DNA of 64,000 nucleotides from RGIG4097 sp045613765 (GTDB lineage Bacteria; Bacillota; Clostridia; Christensenellales; CAG-917), in NCBI GenBank assembly GCA_045613765.1, contig JAZLBO010000005.1:1-64000 (forward strand), read 5' to 3'. Numbering within the stretch: the first letter of the stretch is position 1; every line of letters starts with the position of its first letter. Made by a program: the position numbers and the translations under genes. The notes beneath the pieces are model-generated. The model had not been told where the DNA came from and did no database searches. It saw only the letters and a list, made by a program, of their open reading frames with translations. This document shows positions 52,470 to 60,541 of the stretch, piece after piece.

Positions 52470-53495
52470 ATGGAAAATATACAAGATAAAACAGTTGTTC
52501 AGTCAAATAAGATAGTTTACAGCGCATTGAAACCCACTGGCGATTTGCAACTTGGCAACTATATTGGCGCACTCAAAAACATGATTAGATTGCAAGACGA
52601 ATATAGATGTATCTATACCGTTGCAGATATGCACTCAATCACCGTTGACAACGTTCCTGCAGATCTTCGCAAGCGCACCTATGACTTTATGGCACTTTTC
52701 CTTGCTATAGGTCTTGACCCTGAAAAGTCTGTGTTGTTTGTTCAATCACACGTTCCTCAACACGCAGAACTTGCATGGGTACTCAACTGCTATACACAAT
52801 TTGGCGAAGCAAGTCGTATGACACAATTCAAGGACAAGAGTTTGAAGCACCCCGAAAACATCAACCTTGGTCTTTTTGCATACCCCACATTGATGGCAGC
52901 AGATATTCTCTTGTACCAAACTGACTATGTGCCAATCGGCAAGGACCAAAAGCAACACTTGGAACTTGCAAGAGATATAGCACAAAGATTCAATTCAAAG
53001 TATTCACCCACATTTGTTGTGCCTGATGGCATTTTCCCCAAGCAAGGTGCAAAGATTGCCAACCTTTTGAGCCCCACAACAAAGATGGGCAAGACGGATG
53101 ACAATGCAGGTGGTGTCGTCTTCCTTCTTGATAAGGCAGACACAATTATGAGCAAGTTCAAACGTGCAGTCACCGACTGCGATCACGATATCGTGTTTAG
53201 AGAGGATAAGCCCGGCATCAGCAATCTTCTCACAATCTATTCTGTCTTTAATGGCACAACCATTGAAGATGCAGAAAAGGAATTTGAAGGCGTATCTTAT
53301 GCAGATTTCAAGTTGAAGGTTGGCGAATGTGTTGTTGAATACTTGAAACCCATCCAAGAAAAATACGATTACTATATGAAGAACAAAGATTACCTTGAAG
53401 ATATAATGAAGAAGGGCGCAAGCACTGCATCATATCTTGCCAACAAGACACTCTCAAAGGTGTATCGCAAAGTAGGTTTTGTTCAACCCAAATAA
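52470..53495 (+). CDS. trpS: Tryptophanyl-tRNA synthetase
   Basis: This class I enzyme charges tRNA-Trp. The 341-residue protein has the first signature PTGDLQLGNYIGAL (about 22-35, in place of HIGH), ADMHSI, and QTDYVPIGKDQKQHLELARDIA. The second signature reads KMGKTDDN (about 203) instead of the usual KMSKS. The variant keeps both lysines, and the region GGVVFLLDKADTI resembles a branch found in some anaerobes. No T-box is found upstream. Confidence 0.93.
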   Translation: MENIQDKTVVQSNKIVYSALKPTGDLQLGNYIGALKNMIRLQDEYRCIYTVADMHSITVDNVPADLRKRTYDFMALFLAIGLDPEKSVLFVQSHVPQHAELAWVLNCYTQFGEASRMTQFKDKSLKHPENINLGLFAYPTLMAADILLYQTDYVPIGKDQKQHLELARDIAQRFNSKYSPTFVVPDGIFPKQGAKIANLLSPTTKMGKTDDNAGGVVFLLDKADTIMSKFKRAVTDCDHDIVFREDKPGISNLLTIYSVFNGTTIEDAEKEFEGVSYADFKLKVGECVVEYLKPIQEKYDYYMKNKDYLEDIMKKGASTASYLANKTLSKVYRKVGFVQPK

Positions 53496-53518
53496 CAAAT
53501 AGGAGAATATACGAAATA

Positions 53519-53668
53519 ATGAAAGAATACAGAGTTGTTGAATCCAGTAAAGGCAATGCAGAAAGAATAATGAACGATATGGCAAGACAAGGCTGGGAAG
53601 TTGTGTCTGTTGCATATTGGAATTGTTGGAAAATCAGTCTTCTCATTACTTTTTCAAGAGAAATTTAA
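53519..53668 (+). CDS. Small DUF4177-like protein
   Basis: This 49-residue gene has AGGAG 13 bases upstream of ATG 53519. The product reads MKEYRVVES, then a helix, then RQGWEVVSVAYWNCW and a beta-like hydrophobic end. The short strand-helix-GWE-strand layout is that of DUF4177, whose members are mostly uncharacterised. It fills the gap between trpS and the DUF5685 gene. Confidence 0.75.
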   Translation: MKEYRVVESSKGNAERIMNDMARQGWEVVSVAYWNCWKISLLITFSREI

Positions 53669-53706
53669 TTAAAATAAACAAATTGTAAATAATATAGGCA
53701 AAGACA

Positions 53707-54567
53707 ATGTTTGGATACGTGATTCCTGACAAACAAAATATGTACATCAAGGACTTCAACGTGTTTCAAGGCTACTACTGTGGACTTTGTAGAGCACTTG
53801 GAAAAACGGGTGGTCCACTTACACGTCTTTGCACCAACTATGACGTGACTTTTTATAGTGTACTTCTTCACTCAATTGCAGGTGTTGAGCCAAAGATTGA
53901 AAGCAAATTTTGCGCACTCACTTGCAAGAAGAAACCTATGATTGAAGTTGATGACTTGTCAAAGAAGGCAGCAGATATTGCAGTCCTTCTCACGTACTAC
54001 AACGTGGTTGATGATATTGAAGACGGCAAGAAGTCAAGGCTTGCAATCAAGTGGCGTTTGCACAACAGAAAGCGTGCAGCAGCCAAGCGACTTCCTGAAG
54101 TTGATGCACTTATGAAAAGAGAGTTTTCAAGGCTCAGTGTCCTTGAAAAGAGCAATTCATCATCCATTGATGAAGTGGCAGATTGCACGGCAGTTGTCAT
54201 GCGAGACATGACAAAACTCATTGTCAAGACAGATGAAAGCATAGACCTATTCACATACAATCTTGGACGTCTAATATATCTTCTTGATGCCGTTGATGAC
54301 ATTGAAGAAGACAGTAAGAAAGGACGCTACAACGTGGTAGTCAACAATTTTGGCAAATGCACAGAAAAGAGTGATTATCTTGCCAAAAATGGCGAAGAAC
54401 TGTCGTTTTTGTTGAAATCTGCATATAATCGCATGGTTGAAAGTTATAACACAATGGATATAAAAGTGGGGGAAGGCGTCCTTTCCAACACCATATATCT
54501 TGGACTTGATTTGCAAATTGAGCGCATGCTCAAAGGAGTGGAAAAATGTCAAAAGATCCGTTTGTAA
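53707..54567 (+). CDS. DUF5685 family protein
   Basis: The 286-residue protein opens with MFGYVIPDKQNMYIKD and GYYCGLCRALGK, the signature of DUF5685. The rest is helical, with DDIEDGKKS and a later AVDDIEEDSKKGRYN that resembles an isoprenoid-synthase-like helical arrangement of Asp-rich motifs. Function is unknown. The gene overlaps the J-like gene by 22 bases. Such pairs recur in Clostridia, which argues for a shared role. Confidence 0.8.
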   Translation: MFGYVIPDKQNMYIKDFNVFQGYYCGLCRALGKTGGPLTRLCTNYDVTFYSVLLHSIAGVEPKIESKFCALTCKKKPMIEVDDLSKKAADIAVLLTYYNVVDDIEDGKKSRLAIKWRLHNRKRAAAKRLPEVDALMKREFSRLSVLEKSNSSSIDEVADCTAVVMRDMTKLIVKTDESIDLFTYNLGRLIYLLDAVDDIEEDSKKGRYNVVVNNFGKCTEKSDYLAKNGEELSFLLKSAYNRMVESYNTMDIKVGEGVLSNTIYLGLDLQIERMLKGVEKCQKIRL

Positions 54568-55217
54568 TTCTTGGAATTGACAGAAATGCAACACAAAGCG
54601 AAATCCTTGATGCATACAAGGAAAAACGCGCAGAATATCAAGCCCTTCTTTTTGAAGAAGGTCAAGTTGGCACAAACGCTGCTCGTATGCTTGATGAACT
54701 TGAAGATGCATATCAACGCGCAATGGACTACTCACACGGTGGTGCATCAATCAAGACAGAAAACGGCAGTTATGAAGAAGGTTTTGACGGATTTAGCGAA
54801 GTCAAAGATGCAATCAAAAACAAGGACTACGCCAAGGCACAACGCCTTCTTGACGACATCTTTGATCGTGGTGGCGAGTGGCACTACTATCAAGCAATCG
54901 TCTATTATGAAAAGAGTTGGCTCAATGAAAGCAAAAAGCAACTTGAGATTGCGCTTTCTCTTGACCCGGGTAATGCAAAATATCAAAAGGCCCTTGACAA
55001 TATGAAAAAGAAGATTGACGGCACTCATGCATTTAAGCAAGATCAACGTCAAGGCAAGAGCCGTAGAAATGGACAAGAAGAACACAGCGAATATCACTAT
55101 GGCCGCAGTTATCGTCAAAGAGATCCTGAAGACACTGCTTGTAGAGTTTGTCAAGGACTTATTTGCGCAGACTGTTGCTGTGAGTGTATGGGTGGCGACT
55201 TGATTTCTTGTTGCTAA
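54546..55217 (+). CDS. J-domain-like protein with TPR-like region and Cys-rich tail
   Basis: The 223-residue protein begins DPFVILGIDRNATQSEILDAYKEKR, the first two helices of a DnaJ domain, but the HPD tripeptide needed to stimulate DnaK is absent. Residues 80-160 look like two TPR-type helix pairs (AIKNKDYAKAQRLLDDI, then AIVYYEKSWLNESKKQLEIA and LDPGNAKYQKAL). The end is Cys-rich: CRVCQGLICADCCCECMGG and a final SCC, eight or more cysteines that may bind zinc or an iron-sulfur cluster. It overlaps the DUF5685 gene. Confidence 0.82.
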   Translation: MSKDPFVILGIDRNATQSEILDAYKEKRAEYQALLFEEGQVGTNAARMLDELEDAYQRAMDYSHGGASIKTENGSYEEGFDGFSEVKDAIKNKDYAKAQRLLDDIFDRGGEWHYYQAIVYYEKSWLNESKKQLEIALSLDPGNAKYQKALDNMKKKIDGTHAFKQDQRQGKSRRNGQEEHSEYHYGRSYRQRDPEDTACRVCQGLICADCCCECMGGDLISCC

Positions 55218-55347
55218 CAAGCACAAGTTGTATGGCTTGAAATCTTGCTTGCAACGTTGCAAAACATAGCAGACGGCAGGGCGATAAATAGATTTACATC
55301 ATACACACGCAATAAAATAGGTTGGGCAGTGCGCCCACGTAAAAGGC

Positions 55348-56001
55348 ATGAAGACAAAAAGATCACGCAGTCAAATAATTTATGAAGTTGCTCTTGGTGG
55401 AATTTCATCTGCCATGGCACTTCTTCTTGTTTGGTTGTCTGTGATTGCAAGATATGGCACAATCAGTCTGTATATTTTGGCAAGCCTTGCCATCTTGATG
55501 CCTTTGACACAAAGATATTATATTGCAACAATATCGGCATACATAGTATCGTCCCTTTTGGCATTTGCCATAGTGGGCGATATTTTTATTATTGCAGGCT
55601 ACGTGGTGTACTTTGCTCCTATGAGCATAATCTCCATGGTTATGCTTGAAAAGGAAGTGAAACTCTACATTTCAATCCCCGTGAAAGTTGTTTTCATTGG
55701 TCTTGCCCTTGCATTTTTGTATTATGTTGCAGGCACCATTATGATATCAAACGACATCATTGGGGAAGTGCCTTTCTGGGCAGTGGAACTTGTTGGAATA
55801 GTGTTGTTGCTCCTCGTTGATTTCCTTATGGGATATGTCTATCAAGCACTGAAAAAGAGAGTGTCAAAAGCAATCAAGAAGATTGACAAAACCCCCGTTG
55901 AAGAAGATGAAGCAGTTGAAGATTTAAGCCCCTTTGATGATGTTGAAGAAGGCAGTGGCAATGTAAAAGCCGAAGAAGAAAACAAAACCGAAGAAAATTG
56001 A
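55348..56001 (+). CDS. Multi-pass membrane protein of unknown function
   Basis: The 217-residue protein has about five or six membrane segments in residues 10-165, then a basic loop and a long acidic tail (Glu-rich, 185-217). ALGGISSAMALLLVWLS at the N-terminus resembles S-components of ECF transporters and the DUF2232 group, but no energy-coupling genes are near. No ribosome site is clear before ATG 55348. Confidence 0.65.
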   Translation: MKTKRSRSQIIYEVALGGISSAMALLLVWLSVIARYGTISLYILASLAILMPLTQRYYIATISAYIVSSLLAFAIVGDIFIIAGYVVYFAPMSIISMVMLEKEVKLYISIPVKVVFIGLALAFLYYVAGTIMISNDIIGEVPFWAVELVGIVLLLLVDFLMGYVYQALKKRVSKAIKKIDKTPVEEDEAVEDLSPFDDVEEGSGNVKAEEENKTEEN

Positions 56002-56071
56002 CAAAATAGCACAAAAACAAGTTTATAAGCATAATTTTACAACATAAACACTTGTTGTAAGCAAAACAAAG

Positions 56072-56105
56072 AAAAAACAGTCCACCAAAATGGACTGTTT
56101 TTTGT
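56072..56105. terminator. Bidirectional terminator between the membrane protein and arsR
   Basis: AAAAAACAGTCCA (56072-56084) and TGGACTGTTTTTT (56091-56103) pair perfectly over 13 bp with a 6-base loop; both strands end in T-rich runs. Confidence 0.9.
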
Positions 56106-56168
56106 TGTGGAAAACATGCCTAAATCATGGTGCAAAATTACACCTTTTAAGACACTCGCTGAGATCAA

Positions 56169-56519
56169 TCAATCGGCGTGTCTGTTGATATAGCCCAAAA
56201 ATTCTGCGCCTGCCTCAATGACTTCTTCAATCTTTTTGTTCCGTAGTGAGTAGTACACAATTTTGCCTTGCCGTCTTGCTCTCACTATATTTGCCGAGCG
56301 CAAATATCGTAGTTGATGAGAGCAGGTTGTTTGGTTGAGTGAAAGCAGTGCACATAGGTCGCTGACACACATTTCACTTATGGACAAAGCGCATATAATT
56401 TTTGTCCGTGTGGCATCTGCGCAAGCACCAAAAAATTCGGAGAGAGAGTAGAGCACTGCATTTCTTGGTAGATAGTTTTTGACAAGAGTTGCTGTTTCAA
56501 AATCAAGTAATGTTTCCAT
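56169..56519 (-). CDS. ArsR-family transcriptional regulator
   Basis: The 116-residue winged-helix repressor has the family core MCVSDLCALLSLNQTTCSHQLRYLRSANIV (about 50-80), given here only as a span, then GKIVYYSL. The MCVSDLC segment resembles the ELCVCDL metal-binding helix of CadC/ArsR, with two cysteines kept and one replaced by Ser, so a metal or thiol signal is plausible. The small gene at 56612 is divergent and could be a target. No ribosome site is seen before the ATG. Confidence 0.85.
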   Translation of the reverse strand: METLLDFETATLVKNYLPRNAVLYSLSEFFGACADATRTKIICALSISEMCVSDLCALLSLNQTTCSHQLRYLRSANIVRARRQGKIVYYSLRNKKIEEVIEAGAEFLGYINRHAD

Positions 56520-56611
56520 ATCAGCATATTAGCATAAATAAAACCGAAAAAAACAAGGCACTTTGTCGCTTGGTGGGGCATATTGTGATAAAAATGTAGT
56601 TGGGGGGAATT

Positions 56612-56788
56612 ATGTTTGAAAATAATTGGTATTTGTTTCTGCTCATAGTGTTTTTGGTATTTTCAGGTGATGGGGCGTTGAGTGGCACGGAGATTGCAGT
56701 TATGGGCGCAATTCTTTTGGCATTGACACTGTCTTCAAACACCGAGCCTGACAACAATGGTGGATGTTTTTGTGGAAGGTATCAATGA
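56612..56788 (+). CDS. Small membrane protein with Cys-x-Cys tail
   Basis: The 58-residue product has one N-terminal hydrophobic segment (NWYLFLLIVFLVFSG), a second weaker one (IAVMGAILLALTL) and a short hydrophilic tail ending GGCFCGRYQ. A GGGGGGA ribosome site is 5 bases before the ATG, and the gene is closed by the hairpin at 56849. It is divergent from the ArsR-type regulator 92 bases away, and its CxC tail could bind a metal. No family is recognised. Confidence 0.6.
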   Translation: MFENNWYLFLLIVFLVFSGDGALSGTEIAVMGAILLALTLSSNTEPDNNGGCFCGRYQ

Positions 56789-56848
56789 TTTTGCCTTGAA
56801 AGACTGAAAAATACATTTTGAAAGAGGTTTTTTCAACAGGTGTTTACC

Positions 56849-56880
56849 AATAAGCCGAGATTTCTCGGCTTATTATATAT
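56849..56880 (+). terminator. Hairpin after the small Cys-tailed gene
   Basis: AATAAGCCGAG (56849-56859) and CTCGGCTTATT (56864-56874) form a perfect 11-bp stem with an ATTT loop. AT-rich rather than T-only sequence follows. Confidence 0.7.
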
Positions 56881-56888
56881 TTAATATA

Positions 56889-56917
56889 TTTACTAAATGG
56901 AAATTTTGGGGTATAAT
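56889..56917 (+). promoter_or_regulatory. uvrC promoter, leaderless arrangement
   Basis: TTTACT (56889-56894) and TATAAT (56912-56917) are 17 bp apart. Only 6 bases separate the -10 box from ATG 56924, so transcription should start on the ATG. Confidence 0.72.
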
Positions 56918-56923
56918 TGAATT

Positions 56924-58813
56924 ATGGTTGATTTCAAGACAAAACTGAAAGACGTCCCCGAAAATCCCGGTGTATATCAAATGCTGGACAAGGACGGCAA
57001 TATAATCTACGTGGGCAAAGCCAAAAATCTCAAAAATAGGCTTCGTCAGTATTTCCATAACTCTGTGAAGACTGTCAAGGTTACGGCAATGTTGGACCAC
57101 GTGGCAGATTTCAGATATATAATTTGCGCAACTGAAGTTGATGCCCTTGTCACTGAAAACAATCTCATCAAAAAGCACTCCCCCCAATACAACATACTTC
57201 TCAAAGATGACAAGTCATATCCTTTTATTCGCATAAATCTCAAGGAAGATTATCCCACCATATCCCTTGTCCGTGCCTTGAAAAATGACGGCGCAAAATA
57301 TTTTGGCCCATATATGCAATCTGTCAATATCAAGGATATTTTTGATCTTATCCACTCGGCTTTCCGTGTCCGTGACTGTCACCGTGATATGACAAAACCA
57401 TCTCGCCCTTGCCTTAATGCTCATCTTGATAGATGTCTTGCACCCTGCTCGGGATGTGTCAGCAAGGAAGAATATCGTGAAGAAATTATGAGAGTGGTTG
57501 GATTCTTGAAAGGCAACGATAGAGAAGTCGAAAGAGTGTTGACTGAAAAGATGCAACATTTTGCAGAAGAAGAAAACTTTGAGGTGGCTCTCAAATATAA
57601 AGAAAAACTTGCCGTCCTTGACAAACTTGTGCGCAAGCAAGTGTCGGCATTGCCCAAGGACTTCAATCTTGACGTCTTTGCAATGGAAACCAATGGCATA
57701 AATATTGCCATCAATATGCTTGTTGTCCGTGGTGGTAAACTTGTGGGCGCAGAAAATAAAGTTTTGCAGACAGGTTTCTCACAAAGTATGATTGCAGAGC
57801 AGCCCGACGGCATTGATCAATTTAATCGTGATGAAATTGACGATAATCTCACGTCATATCTCTATCAATTCTATTCAAACACTCTGCCTGTTTGTGATGA
57901 AATCATAACTGACGGTGTGGCAGATAATGTCACTCTTGAAACGGCACTTTTCAACTTGGCAGGACGCAAAATTCACGTCCTATCCCCCAAACAAGGTGTG
58001 CGAAAGCAACTCCTTGACCTTGCTCACGCCAATGCTCAAGATGCTCTTGAAAAACACGGCTCTATTGAAGAAAGAAAGGATATTCGCACCAAAGGTGCAG
58101 TGAAACAACTGGCAGAAATCCTTGATCTTAAGATTTTGCCAAGACGAATTGAGTGCTTTGATATATCCCACGTGTCTGGCGTTGACAAGGTGTCAAGCAT
58201 GGTGGTTTTTGAAGATGGCGAACCAAAGAAAAGCCATTACAGAAAGTTCAAAATCAAGACAGTTGAAGGCAACAATGACTTTGCATCAATGAAGGAAACT
58301 TTGACAAGGCGTCTTGAAAGATTGAAAAGTGCAGACGAAAGTGATGAAAGTTTTTCATCAACACCAGATCTCATTGTGGTTGACGGTGGCAAAGGGCAAC
58401 TGTCTTATGCTCTTGACGTCCTTCATACATTGGGGCTTGAATACTTGCAAATCATATCACTTGCAGAGAGAAATGAAGAAATCTTCAAAGGCACAGACCC
58501 CAAGAAACCAGTTGTCATTTCAAAGGATTCAGTTGCTTTGCAACTGCTTCAACGAGTGAGAGATGAAGCCCACAGATTTGCAATATCATATCACAGAAAC
58601 CTTCATGGCAAAAAGATGAACGAGAGTTTGCTCACAAAGGTTGATGGCATAGGCAAAAAGAAATCGGCAGAATTGCTGAAAAAGTTTGGATCCGTTGAAA
58701 ATATCCGTAGGGCAACTGATGAAGAAATTGCCACTGTTGACGGCTTTTCAGTGACGGGTGCAAAGTCACTTAAAGATAAGATTGAAAAAATCCTTGCCAC
58801 AAAAGAAGATTGA
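56924..58813 (+). CDS. uvrC: Excinuclease ABC subunit C
   Basis: UvrC makes both incisions in nucleotide excision repair after UvrB has marked the lesion. The 629-residue protein has the GIY-YIG nuclease domain (PGVYQML about 14, YVGKAKNLKNRLRQYF about 29-44) and the UvrB-binding UVR helices (FAEEENFEVALKYKEKL, about 205-221). The RNase H-like C-terminal nuclease follows (ECFDISHVSGVDKV, VVDGGKGQL), then two helix-hairpin-helix motifs (VDGIGKKKSAELLKKFG, VDGFSVTGAKSL). There is no Shine-Dalgarno site. Confidence 0.96.
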   Translation: MVDFKTKLKDVPENPGVYQMLDKDGNIIYVGKAKNLKNRLRQYFHNSVKTVKVTAMLDHVADFRYIICATEVDALVTENNLIKKHSPQYNILLKDDKSYPFIRINLKEDYPTISLVRALKNDGAKYFGPYMQSVNIKDIFDLIHSAFRVRDCHRDMTKPSRPCLNAHLDRCLAPCSGCVSKEEYREEIMRVVGFLKGNDREVERVLTEKMQHFAEEENFEVALKYKEKLAVLDKLVRKQVSALPKDFNLDVFAMETNGINIAINMLVVRGGKLVGAENKVLQTGFSQSMIAEQPDGIDQFNRDEIDDNLTSYLYQFYSNTLPVCDEIITDGVADNVTLETALFNLAGRKIHVLSPKQGVRKQLLDLAHANAQDALEKHGSIEERKDIRTKGAVKQLAEILDLKILPRRIECFDISHVSGVDKVSSMVVFEDGEPKKSHYRKFKIKTVEGNNDFASMKETLTRRLERLKSADESDESFSSTPDLIVVDGGKGQLSYALDVLHTLGLEYLQIISLAERNEEIFKGTDPKKPVVISKDSVALQLLQRVRDEAHRFAISYHRNLHGKKMNESLLTKVDGIGKKKSAELLKKFGSVENIRRATDEEIATVDGFSVTGAKSLKDKIEKILATKED

Positions 58814-58880
58814 CTTCAAGTGTAAGAAGAAAGATTGGGGCACAACACCTTGTGATTGAAAAATTGCAACAAAAAACTTG

Positions 58881-58909
58881 TTGAAATCAAAGGTGGTTTT
58901 ATATATAAT
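58881..58909 (+). promoter_or_regulatory. murB operon promoter
   Basis: TTGAAA (58881-58886) and TATAAT (58904-58909) are 17 bp apart. The leader to ATG 58954 is about 38 bases and has no Shine-Dalgarno site. Confidence 0.75.
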
Positions 58910-58953
58910 ATAAAATACGCGTCTAAAATTGTGGCTTTTGCGTACAATGTTGT

Positions 58954-59784
58954 ATGGAAATCAAATACAACGTGTCTGCAAAGAATATCACAACTTACGG
59001 TGGCAATGGCGTTTTGAAGGAATTGTGTTTTCCTGAAAACATAGACGAAGTTGTTGACCTATACGACAAAAAAGACAATATTCATATCCTTGGTGGTGGC
59101 TCAAACACTATTATCCTTGACGGCATAAACAACGCAAACGTGGTATCTTTCAAACACCTTGATGGCATTGTCGTTGATGGGGAGAAAGTGATTGTTGGCG
59201 CAGGCGTCAGGCTTTCAAGACTGATGCGCACCGTGAGAGAATATGGCTTTGGTGGGCTTGAGTTTATGATGGGCGTGCCTGCAACAATAGGTGGGCTTGT
59301 AAAAATGAACGCAGGCGCATTTGGGCAAGAAATCGGTGTTTATGTTAACAAAATTGTGTCATTAAGTGCCGATAATGAGATTATAGAGATTTTGCCACCA
59401 TACAATTTTGGTTATCGCAAAGGGTATGACGGGGTTATACTTCAAGTTGAATTTCATCTTGAAAGAGCGGCAATAGACAAGTCTATTGAAAGAGAAAATG
59501 AATATAAATCCTTGCGTTCACTTCGTCAACCAAAAGGGCGAAGTGCCGGCAGTGTTTTCAAAAACGTGGGACAAGGCGCAGGGTATTATATAGACAAAGC
59601 AGGGCTGAAAGGCACAATTAAAGGTGGTGCACAAATATCATCAATGCACGGCAATTTTATTGTCAATATGGGTGGTGGCAGTGCAAGTGACTATCTTTAT
59701 CTTGTGAGCCTTGCCAAAGAAAAAGTTTACAATGAGTTCGGTGTGCAACTGACAGAAGAATTTAAGGTGCTTGGAGAAGTATGA
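58954..59784 (+). CDS. murB: UDP-N-acetylenolpyruvoylglucosamine reductase MurB
   Basis: This FAD enzyme reduces UDP-GlcNAc-enolpyruvate to UDP-MurNAc, one step before MurC. The 276-residue protein has the FAD loop HILGGGSNTII (about 45-55), GLEFMMGVPATIGGLVKMNAGAFG (given as span 107-130), the catalytic Ser in GRSAGSVFKN (about 198) and the final region HGNFIVN. It is the type II form of Bacillota. Its stop overlaps the PHP gene (ATGA). Confidence 0.95.
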   Translation: MEIKYNVSAKNITTYGGNGVLKELCFPENIDEVVDLYDKKDNIHILGGGSNTIILDGINNANVVSFKHLDGIVVDGEKVIVGAGVRLSRLMRTVREYGFGGLEFMMGVPATIGGLVKMNAGAFGQEIGVYVNKIVSLSADNEIIEILPPYNFGYRKGYDGVILQVEFHLERAAIDKSIERENEYKSLRSLRQPKGRSAGSVFKNVGQGAGYYIDKAGLKGTIKGGAQISSMHGNFIVNMGGGSASDYLYLVSLAKEKVYNEFGVQLTEEFKVLGEV

Positions 59785-60536
59785 AATTTTACGGCGACTA
59801 TCACACACATACAAAGCAAAGTGACGGCAAGGGCAGTGTCCTTGACAATATTTTGTCTGCGCAAAATTACGGTCTTGAAGAAGTGGCAATCGCAGACCAC
59901 TCATTTTCAACCCTTGCTTGCAATATGACAAGAGAAAAATTTCAACTTCAAGAAGACGAAATCGCAAGATATTATGACACTTGCGGGGATCACATCAAAG
60001 TGCTTCACAGTGTTGAAGGCAACCTTTTGGGATTTGACGGAGATATTGACATACCTGATGACATCATTGAAAGAGTGGATATTCTCCACATAGGTTTCCA
60101 TAGATTCGTTGATTTTGGCAATGCTTTCAAAAATTCCAAGTACATTTTTGTCAACGGATATGGCTCAAACAAGGCAAAAGAAAAAATCAAGGCACTAAAC
60201 ACTGAAGGGTATCTCAAAGCAATGGACAAATATCCCGTTGACGTCATAGTGCACCCCGGTCACCGTTGCCCCATTGATATGAAAGCAATATGTGAAAAGG
60301 CAGTTGAAAAGGGCGTATATCTTGAACTCAATGAAAAGCACGTTGAAACCCTTGAAAAAGACGCAGATATAATTGTTGAAAGTGGTGTAAAACTCATTGT
60401 TGGCTCTGACGCTCACAAACCTGAAAGAGTGGGCAGATTTGAAAGAGTGAGCGCATTTATTGAAAAATATAACGTGCCTTTGGATAGGGTTTTCGGGCTT
60501 AATCAAAAGCCTACGTTTAAGACAAAGAAAGGATAA
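59781..60536 (+). CDS. PHP-domain phosphoesterase
   Basis: The 251-residue metal-dependent hydrolase has the four PHP motifs: DYHTHTKQSDG (residues 5-15), IADHS (about 37), VIVHPGHRCP (about 156) and GSDAHKPERVG (about 211). It is a stand-alone member, related to YcdX-type and histidinol-phosphatase-type enzymes; the substrate is unknown. Translation is coupled to murB by a 4-base overlap. Confidence 0.88.
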   Translation: MKFYGDYHTHTKQSDGKGSVLDNILSAQNYGLEEVAIADHSFSTLACNMTREKFQLQEDEIARYYDTCGDHIKVLHSVEGNLLGFDGDIDIPDDIIERVDILHIGFHRFVDFGNAFKNSKYIFVNGYGSNKAKEKIKALNTEGYLKAMDKYPVDVIVHPGHRCPIDMKAICEKAVEKGVYLELNEKHVETLEKDADIIVESGVKLIVGSDAHKPERVGRFERVSAFIEKYNVPLDRVFGLNQKPTFKTKKG

Positions 60537-60541
60537 TGACA

